A stretch of 10,013 nt of DNA from an uncultured Faecalibacterium sp. (lineage in GTDB: Bacteria; Bacillota; Clostridia; Oscillospirales; Ruminococcaceae): positions 1 through 10,013 of the forward strand of contig CAKSZM010000067.1 in assembly GCA_934525735.1 (NCBI GenBank), given 5' to 3'. Below the pieces are notes generated by a model. It saw only the letters and a program-made list of their open reading frames with translations, was not told the origin of the DNA and ran no database searches. This document shows positions 6,168 through 10,013 of the stretch, one piece after another (positions within the stretch are counted from its first letter, which is position 1; every line of letters begins with the position of its first letter). A program made the translations under genes and the position numbers.

Positions 6168-7706
6168 TTACAGCAGCCGCAGCGCCTTGGGATAATGGTT
6201 TTTCACCCGCCCGCCGGACACCTTGCCGCCGCCCAGCGGCCAGCCGTCCACCGTCACGCAGCACCAGCCGTCGGCGGCGGTGCGCCCTTCCACCTCCCGG
6301 CCAGAGAGGTACTCCACCGTCCGCGGGTCGTCCAGCGTCAGTTCTTCGCGGTTGGTGCACTGCGCGCCGAAGGCCGTGAACAGATGGTGCTCCGGCACAA
6401 AGCGGCCCTTCTGCACGCTGCCCACGAACACCCCTGCCCGCAGCACGTGCAGGTTCGTCTGGGGGAAGGCCGCCGGCAGCAGCACTCCGCCGCCGTGCAC
6501 CACTGCCGGCCGGTCGGCCAGCGTGGGGAAATACCGCCCGGCAAATTCCTTCCACGCCGCAAGGCTCTGGGCGGGGCTGAGCTCCCCTGCCCCGGCGTCC
6601 CGGCTGCGGCGGCTGCCCTGCACGGCATCGCGGCAGGCTCGGGCATTTTCCCGCCGGGCGGCGCGGGCATCCGGTGCTTTGGCGGGCTTGCCGCCCTTGC
6701 CCTTCGCCTTTTTTCCTGCAGCTTCTGCTGCTGCCAGCCAGAGCTGCTCTTCCGGGGTAAGTTCTCCCTCGGCAGGCAGAGTGCGGGGCGTGCCCGCCTT
6801 GATGAGCCTTGCCATAAAGTGCCCTTCGCCGCCCTGGCAGGGCCAGATGCGCCGTACCTTGCTCACGTCCAGCGGCAGGCCGCCGGTGCGGTTTGCTTCA
6901 CCCTCGCTGCCGAAGGTGTAGTCCACGTTGCCCAGCGCATCGGCCAGCGTAAACTCCGGGTGACGCAGCAGGAAGGCAGCCACCTGTCCCTCGTCCTCTT
7001 CCGGCGCAAAGGTGCAGGTGGAGTACACCAGCTGCCCGCCCGGTGCCAGCACAGCGGCGGCGCAGTCCAGAATTTCCGCGCCCAGCCCGGCGCACTGCTT
7101 CACCAGTGCTTCGCAGTGCTGCTGCCGGGCCACCGGCTCCTTGCGGAACATGCCCTCGCCGGAGCAGGGCGCATCCACCAGTACCCGGTCGAAGAACTCG
7201 GGCAGGGCGTCCGCGATGCGGGCGGGGGTCTCGTTGAGCACCACGGCGTTGGGTACGCCCATGCGCTCCAGATTGCTCTTTAAAATTTCGGCGCGGGCGG
7301 CAACGTACTCGTTGCTCACCAGAACGCCCCGCCCCTGCAAAGCAGCAGCCAGCTGACTGCTCTTGCCGCCGGGGGCCGCGCACATGTCCAGCACCCGCAT
7401 ACCCGGCTGCACGCCCAGCAGCGGTGCCGCCGAGGACGCCGACGGCTCCTGCGAGTAGAACACGCCCGCGTGGTGGTACGGGTGCCGACCGGGCTTAAAG
7501 TCCGGCTGATGCACCACGAACGCCGCCCTGCAGAAGGGCGACGCTTCCAGCGGAAAATCTGCTTTCTGTGCGAACTGCTCCAGCGTGGTGCGCAGCGCCG
7601 AGACGGTCACGCCCCGCTCCGCCGTCTCCTGCGGGGCGGCATACAGCACATCGAACCGGTCGCCCAGCAAAGCACGCTCCCGCTGCTCAAAATATTCCGT
7701 AGGCAT
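6168..7706 (-). CDS. RsmF/RsmB-type rRNA (cytosine-5) methyltransferase
   Basis: This 512-residue enzyme of the RsmB/RsmF/NOP2/NSUN family transfers methyl from SAM to C5 of an rRNA cytosine. SAM motif I is DMCAAPGGKSSQLA (107-120). Motif IV is DAPCSGEGMFRKE with Cys181, and motif VI is STCTF with the nucleophile Cys231. The N-terminal 90 residues and the RsmF-like C-terminal part (about 380-512, ending VKNHYPKALRLL) resemble YebU/RsmF proteins. An Ala/Lys/Arg-rich, probably disordered stretch (about 325-375) sits between the catalytic and C-terminal domains. The start is the ATG at 7706, with AGGAGG (7715-7720) 8 nt upstream. The frame stays open to 8102, but that extension is the antisense of another gene. 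The exact target base cannot be told from sequence, so I give no gene symbol. It is probably transcribed alone or with little downstream. Confidence 0.93.
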   Translation of the reverse strand: MPTEYFEQRERALLGDRFDVLYAAPQETAERGVTVSALRTTLEQFAQKADFPLEASPFCRAAFVVHQPDFKPGRHPYHHAGVFYSQEPSASSAAPLLGVQPGMRVLDMCAAPGGKSSQLAAALQGRGVLVSNEYVAARAEILKSNLERMGVPNAVVLNETPARIADALPEFFDRVLVDAPCSGEGMFRKEPVARQQHCEALVKQCAGLGAEILDCAAAVLAPGGQLVYSTCTFAPEEDEGQVAAFLLRHPEFTLADALGNVDYTFGSEGEANRTGGLPLDVSKVRRIWPCQGGEGHFMARLIKAGTPRTLPAEGELTPEEQLWLAAAEAAGKKAKGKGGKPAKAPDARAARRENARACRDAVQGSRRSRDAGAGELSPAQSLAAWKEFAGRYFPTLADRPAVVHGGGVLLPAAFPQTNLHVLRAGVFVGSVQKGRFVPEHHLFTAFGAQCTNREELTLDDPRTVEYLSGREVEGRTAADGWCCVTVDGWPLGGGKVSGGRVKNHYPKALRLL

Positions 7707-7762
7707 TCTGCGTTCCTCCTGTATCATGAATAAAACCATCGGCGACGGCCACACTAACCCTT

Positions 7763-7786
7763 GTGAGGGGCACACCCGCCCCGCAC
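7763..7786 (+). promoter_or_regulatory. Leader hairpin ahead of the small Asn-rich gene
   Basis: GTGAGGGGC (7763-7771) pairs with GCCCCGCAC (7778-7786) around the loop ACACCC, with one A-G mismatch. It lies 9 nt before the ribosome binding site AAAGGAG (7796-7802). No T tail follows on either strand, so it is not a terminator. It may stabilise the mRNA or affect translation. No convincing promoter boxes are visible in the 105-bp divergent gap (7707-7811). Confidence 0.3.
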
Positions 7787-7811
7787 GGAAAACCGAAAGG
7801 AGCGTTTCATT

Positions 7812-8003
7812 ATGGCAACCGAAAACCGCAGCAACAACTGCAAGAATCAGACTTCCAACCGCACATCCAACCAGACGTCCAACCGCACCAGCAACCAGAC
7901 TTCCAACAGCGCCACCAACGAGCATAAGCACCCCAACCAGTACACCAAGGGTGCCGACGACGAGAGCGCCAAGAACTCCGCTAACTCCCGCAACAGCCGC
8001 TAA
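7812..8003 (+). CDS. Small Asn/Ser/Thr-rich hydrophilic protein with TSN[R/Q] repeats
   Basis: I do not recognise a family for this 63-residue protein. It has five tandem four-residue units, TSNR-TSNQ-TSNR-TSNQ-TSNS (residues 14-33). These are preceded by MATENRSNNCKNQ, with the only Cys at 10, and followed by a charged tail (EHKHPNQYTKGADDESAKNSANSRNSR). It has no signal peptide, membrane segment or hydrophobic core, so it should be disordered and soluble. Support for a real gene: AAAGGAG (7796-7802) 9 nt before the ATG, a terminator 44 nt past the stop, and a gap between two minus-strand genes that it fills neatly. The frame could be a low-complexity accident, but start signal and terminator argue against that. 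A role in stress tolerance or surface binding would be guesswork. Confidence 0.7.
   Translation: MATENRSNNCKNQTSNRTSNQTSNRTSNQTSNSATNEHKHPNQYTKGADDESAKNSANSRNSR
7851..7910 (+). repeat. Tandem 12-bp coding repeat, five units
   Basis: Five in-frame 12-bp units, close to AC(n)TCCAACC(G/A)(C/G), encode TSNR or TSNQ alternately and TSNS last. R and Q units alternate, which suggests a 24-bp higher-order unit (CGC versus CAG in the last codon). Synonymous differences (ACT, ACA, ACG, ACC for Thr; TCC, AGC for Ser) show that the repeat is not a very recent slippage product. Confidence 0.85.
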
Positions 8004-8047
8004 TCGCTGACCGCGCCTGACGGACCGCAGGCACGCAGCCAGACAGC

Positions 8048-8099
8048 AAAGCCCGCTGCCCTCCGGCACTGTTTTCCAGTGCGGAAAGCAGCGGGCTTT
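8048..8099. terminator. Bidirectional terminator between the small gene and mrnC
   Basis: AAAGCCCGCTG (8048-8058) pairs perfectly with CAGCGGGCTTT (8089-8099). The inner part CCGGCACTG (8063-8071) pairs with CAGTGCGG (8077-8084), with one bulged G, around a TTTTC loop. The genes on either side converge on it: the plus-strand small gene ends at 8003 and minus-strand mrnC ends at 8105. It can serve both, though T tails are short on each side. Confidence 0.8.
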
Positions 8100-8104
8100 C
8101 ACGT

Positions 8105-8509
8105 TTATTTCTCGTTGGGGTCAAACTGCTGCCACAGGGTGTCGAACAGCTCGTGCACCCGGTTCAGCTGACCGTTCAGGTACAGCCAGCCCAGCAGGCA
8201 TTCAAAGCCGGTGGAAGCGCGGTACTCCTCCGGGGAGGCGTGCTTTGCCACGCTGGCCTTGCTGGCGTTGCGGCCGCGCTTGAACACGGCCAGCTCGTCC
8301 TCGGTAAACAGCGGTTCCAGCAGCTGTTCCTCCCGGAACTGTGCCCGGGCCGAGACGTACTTGACCTTTTCGGCGTTCAGTTTGCCGGTAGACAGGCGGT
8401 GGTGCTCCGCAAGGCGCTGACGCACCAGCAGTTCCAGCACGCTGTCGCCCACAAAGGCCAGTGCCAGAGGGCTTAACTCCCGCGGGTCGATCTTTTCCGA
8501 TTCGTTCAT
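8105..8509 (-). CDS. mrnC: Mini-ribonuclease III (MrnC)
   Basis: MrnC is an RNase III catalytic domain without the double-stranded RNA-binding domain. In Bacillus it matures the ends of 23S rRNA. This 134-residue protein fits the family length. It has LSPLALAFVGDSVLELLVRQRL (13-34) with the expected catalytic Asp22, then LNAEKVKYVSARAQ, RGRNASK and the second acidic motif in ASTGFECLLGWLYL near residues 99-112. The ATG at 8509 has AGAGG (8519-8523) 9 nt upstream. The gene lies downstream of obg on the same strand, with 229 bp between them mostly taken up by a repeat element. Co-transcription with obg is likely if the element does not terminate. Both genes serve 50S ribosome maturation. The product is cytosolic. 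Confidence 0.94.
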   Translation of the reverse strand: MNESEKIDPRELSPLALAFVGDSVLELLVRQRLAEHHRLSTGKLNAEKVKYVSARAQFREEQLLEPLFTEDELAVFKRGRNASKASVAKHASPEEYRASTGFECLLGWLYLNGQLNRVHELFDTLWQQFDPNEK

Positions 8510-8529
8510 AAAAAAGTTCCTCTGGAAAG

Positions 8530-8726
8530 CGTCCTCGCCCTCTCAGCTTCGCTGCGCTCAGCAGCTCTCCCAAAGGGAGAGCCTTTGGCAGTCCACGCAA
8601 AGTGTATCTTTATGCCAAGGCCTCTCCCTTTGAAAGACTTCCCCCGGCCGGGGGAAGATGTCGCGTAAGCGACAGAAAGGGGAGCAAGGTGGACGCGAGT
8701 TTAGCGAGCGGACGGAGAGGGCGAGC
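8530..8726 (-). repeat. Non-coding palindromic repeat element, copy B (MITE-like)
   Basis: This 197-bp element is the minus-strand counterpart of copy A, with the same CTCGCCCTCTC-type inverted ends. It holds a perfect palindrome CTTCCCCCGGCCGGGGGAAG (8638-8657), a TGTCGC/GCGACA hairpin, and a 19-bp imperfect stem (8572-8590 with 8613-8631, 17 of 19 paired) around a 22-nt loop. A competing hairpin GCTCTCCC/GGGAGAGC (8564-8571 with 8575-8582) shares one arm with that stem. It begins 12 bp past the obg stop and ends 20 bp before mrnC, and contains no coding region. Read along the obg-mrnC transcript it has the same orientation as copy A has in the Moco transcript. The hairpins here are more perfect than in copy A, which hints that B is younger or better maintained. 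Confidence 0.85.
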
Positions 8727-8738
8727 CAATTTCCCATT

Positions 8739-10013
8739 TTAGAAGATATAATCGAACTGGTAATCGCCGATGAGGATGGTATCGTTCTCCTGCACGCCCT
8801 TTTCCACCAGAGCGTCCAGAATGCCGCTGTCGCCCAGCTGGCGCTGGAAGAACTGCAGGCTCTCGTAGTCGTCCACGTTGCTGCCGGCCAGAATATATTC
8901 CAGCCAGGGAGCTTCCACGCTCCACACATGGGCTTCCATCCGCTTGATATTGAACGAGCGGTCGTTCGCCTTGGGTTCGGGCTTCTTGTACTCGGGCGCG
9001 AACACCGGCACCGGCGGGATATCCTTCAGGCGGTTGTACACCAGACCCGGCAGCTCCTTCACGCCCTGCATGGTGGCGGCAGAGATGGCCACGAAGGTCA
9101 GCCCCTTGTCCTCCACATACTTGCGGAAGGTGCCGATCTGCTCCTCGGTGGCCAGATCGCACTTGTTGCCCACCACGATCTGCGGACGCTCGGCCAGCGC
9201 GGGGCTGAACTTTGCCAGCTCTTCGTTGATTTTTTCAAAGTCCTCGATGGGGTCGCGGCACTCGCTGCCGGAAACGTCCACCACATGCAGCAGCAGGCGG
9301 CAGCGCTCCACATGGCGCAGGAAGTCATGACCCAGACCGATGCCCTCGCTGGCGCCCTCGATCAGGCCGGGGATGTCGGCGCAGACAAAGCTTGCACCCT
9401 CTGCCACCGACACAACGCCCAGCGTGGGCACCAGTGTGGTAAAGTGGTAGTTTGCGATCTTGGGTTTTGCCGCGCTGATGGTGGAGATGAGGGTGGATTT
9501 GCCCACATTGGGGAAACCGATCAGACCCACGTCCGCGATCAGTTTCAGCTCCAGCGTGACCTGAATGTCCTCGCCGGGCATACCGGGCTTTGCAAACTTG
9601 GGGATCTGGCGGGTAGGCGTTGCAAAGTGCGCGTTGCCGTAACCGCCGCGGCCGCCCTTTGCAACGGTGACCGGGTTATGGTCGGACAGGTCTGCAATGA
9701 CAAGGCCGCTCTCGGCGTCCTTGATGACAGTGCCCAGCGGCACCTTGATGACCAGATTTTCGGCGTTCTTGCCGTGGCACAGGCTTGCGCCGCCCTTGCC
9801 GCCTTCCGGGGCGACATACTTGCGCTTGTAGCGGAAATCCATCAGGGTAGTCAGGTGATCGTCCACCACAAAGATGATATCGCCGCCGCGGCCGCCGTCG
9901 CCGCCGTCCGGGCCGCCTGCGGCCACGAATTTTTCGCGGTGAAAGCTCACCGCACCGTCGCCGCCCTTGCCCGCGTGGAGCCATATCGTGGCGATGTCGA
10001 TAAAGTTGGTTTG
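8739..10013 (-). CDS. obg: GTPase Obg/CgtA, N-terminal few residues cut off by the window
   Basis: Obg is an essential GTPase that binds the 50S subunit and guides its late assembly. 424 residues are visible. The Gly-rich Obg fold runs to about residue 158. The G domain has GFPNVGKST (166-174, G1), DIPGLIEGA (213-221, G3), NKCD (283-286, G4) and SAA (311-313, G5). The Gram-positive OCT domain occupies about 354-424, ending GDYQFDYIF. The frame is open at the right edge (QTNFIDIATIWLHAGKGGDGAV...), where alignment to the usual MFIDxA start shows that only a few residues are missing. A GTG at 9948-9950 is an internal Val, not the start. Length is normal (family about 430). mrnC follows on the same strand after a repeat element. 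Genes often found upstream of obg (rplU, rpmA) would lie beyond the window. Confidence 0.97.
   Translation of the reverse strand, partial: QTNFIDIATIWLHAGKGGDGAVSFHREKFVAAGGPDGGDGGRGGDIIFVVDDHLTTLMDFRYKRKYVAPEGGKGGASLCHGKNAENLVIKVPLGTVIKDAESGLVIADLSDHNPVTVAKGGRGGYGNAHFATPTRQIPKFAKPGMPGEDIQVTLELKLIADVGLIGFPNVGKSTLISTISAAKPKIANYHFTTLVPTLGVVSVAEGASFVCADIPGLIEGASEGIGLGHDFLRHVERCRLLLHVVDVSGSECRDPIEDFEKINEELAKFSPALAERPQIVVGNKCDLATEEQIGTFRKYVEDKGLTFVAISAATMQGVKELPGLVYNRLKDIPPVPVFAPEYKKPEPKANDRSFNIKRMEAHVWSVEAPWLEYILAGSNVDDYESLQFFQRQLGDSGILDALVEKGVQENDTILIGDYQFDYIF

Noticed and set aside
6195..7283. 362-codon plus-strand frame within the methyltransferase gene
   Set aside because: It is antisense to the catalytic motifs of a well-supported gene, with no own start signal and no domain.
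7851..7910. Possible CRISPR-like array
   Set aside because: The units are 12 bp, in frame and without spacers. This is a coding tandem repeat.
7707..8102. N-terminal extension of the rRNA methyltransferase upstream of 7706, with a Gly/Val/Leu-rich membrane-like stretch
   Set aside because: The hydrophobic run is the reverse complement of Asn/Thr/Ser codons of the small plus-strand gene. The ATG at 7706 has a strong AGGAGG and gives the family N-terminus.
9948..9950. GTG as the obg start codon
   Set aside because: The frame remains open to the window edge and upstream residues match the conserved Obg N-terminus, so the GTG is an internal Val codon.

Overview
The window looks chromosomal and comes from a GC-rich anaerobic Firmicute. 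My best guess is the Oscillospiraceae/Ruminococcaceae, close to Faecalibacterium, Gemmiger or Subdoligranulum. The grounds are strong AGGAGG-type ribosome binding sites, a lipoprotein signal of the SRRNFL...LTAC type, a Mini-RNase III gene, an Obg protein with a C-terminal OCT domain, and a pair of GC-rich CTCGCCCTCTC-ended repeats. The genus is inferred from general style, not from a search.

Layout. Positions 1-110 hold the 3' part of a tRNA-Ala(GGC) gene and its terminator. Positions 136-3956 are a plus-strand molybdenum cofactor (Moco) operon: a good promoter, a leader of about 120 nt that can fold, a MoeA-like molybdopterin-binding protein with a Cys-rich tail, a 193-bp repeat element, moaC, moaA (overlapping moaC by 8 nt) and a MOSC-MogA/MoaB fusion, closed by a terminator at 4023-4059. 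A molybdate-binding lipoprotein gene, modA (4158-5042), follows and has its own strong terminator. The minus strand then carries yebC (5249-5986) with a clear promoter and terminator, and rsmF-like rRNA m5C methyltransferase (6168-7706). A divergent small plus-strand gene (7812-8003) encodes a 63-residue Asn/Ser/Thr-rich protein built on a 12-bp tandem repeat. A shared terminator separates it from the minus-strand pair obg (running off the right edge) and mrnC, which have a second copy of the repeat element between them.

How the parts work together. ModA captures molybdate outside the cell. MoaA and MoaC turn GTP into cyclic pyranopterin monophosphate. The MogA-like half of the fusion and the MoeA-like protein would activate molybdopterin and insert molybdenum. 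Molybdopterin synthase (MoaD/MoaE) and the ModBC transporter parts are not in the window, so the pathway must be completed elsewhere. The right half is a ribosome and translation neighbourhood: Obg (50S assembly GTPase), MrnC (23S rRNA maturation), an rRNA methyltransferase and YebC (translation factor/regulator).

The most interesting non-genic signal is the pair of repeat elements. They lie about 7 kb apart on opposite strands, yet both sit between two genes of the same direction and both face the same way relative to transcription. Both can fold into the same 19-bp stem with a 22-nt loop, and in both that stem competes with a downstream hairpin. I see no CRISPR array, transposase, phage gene or defence system.
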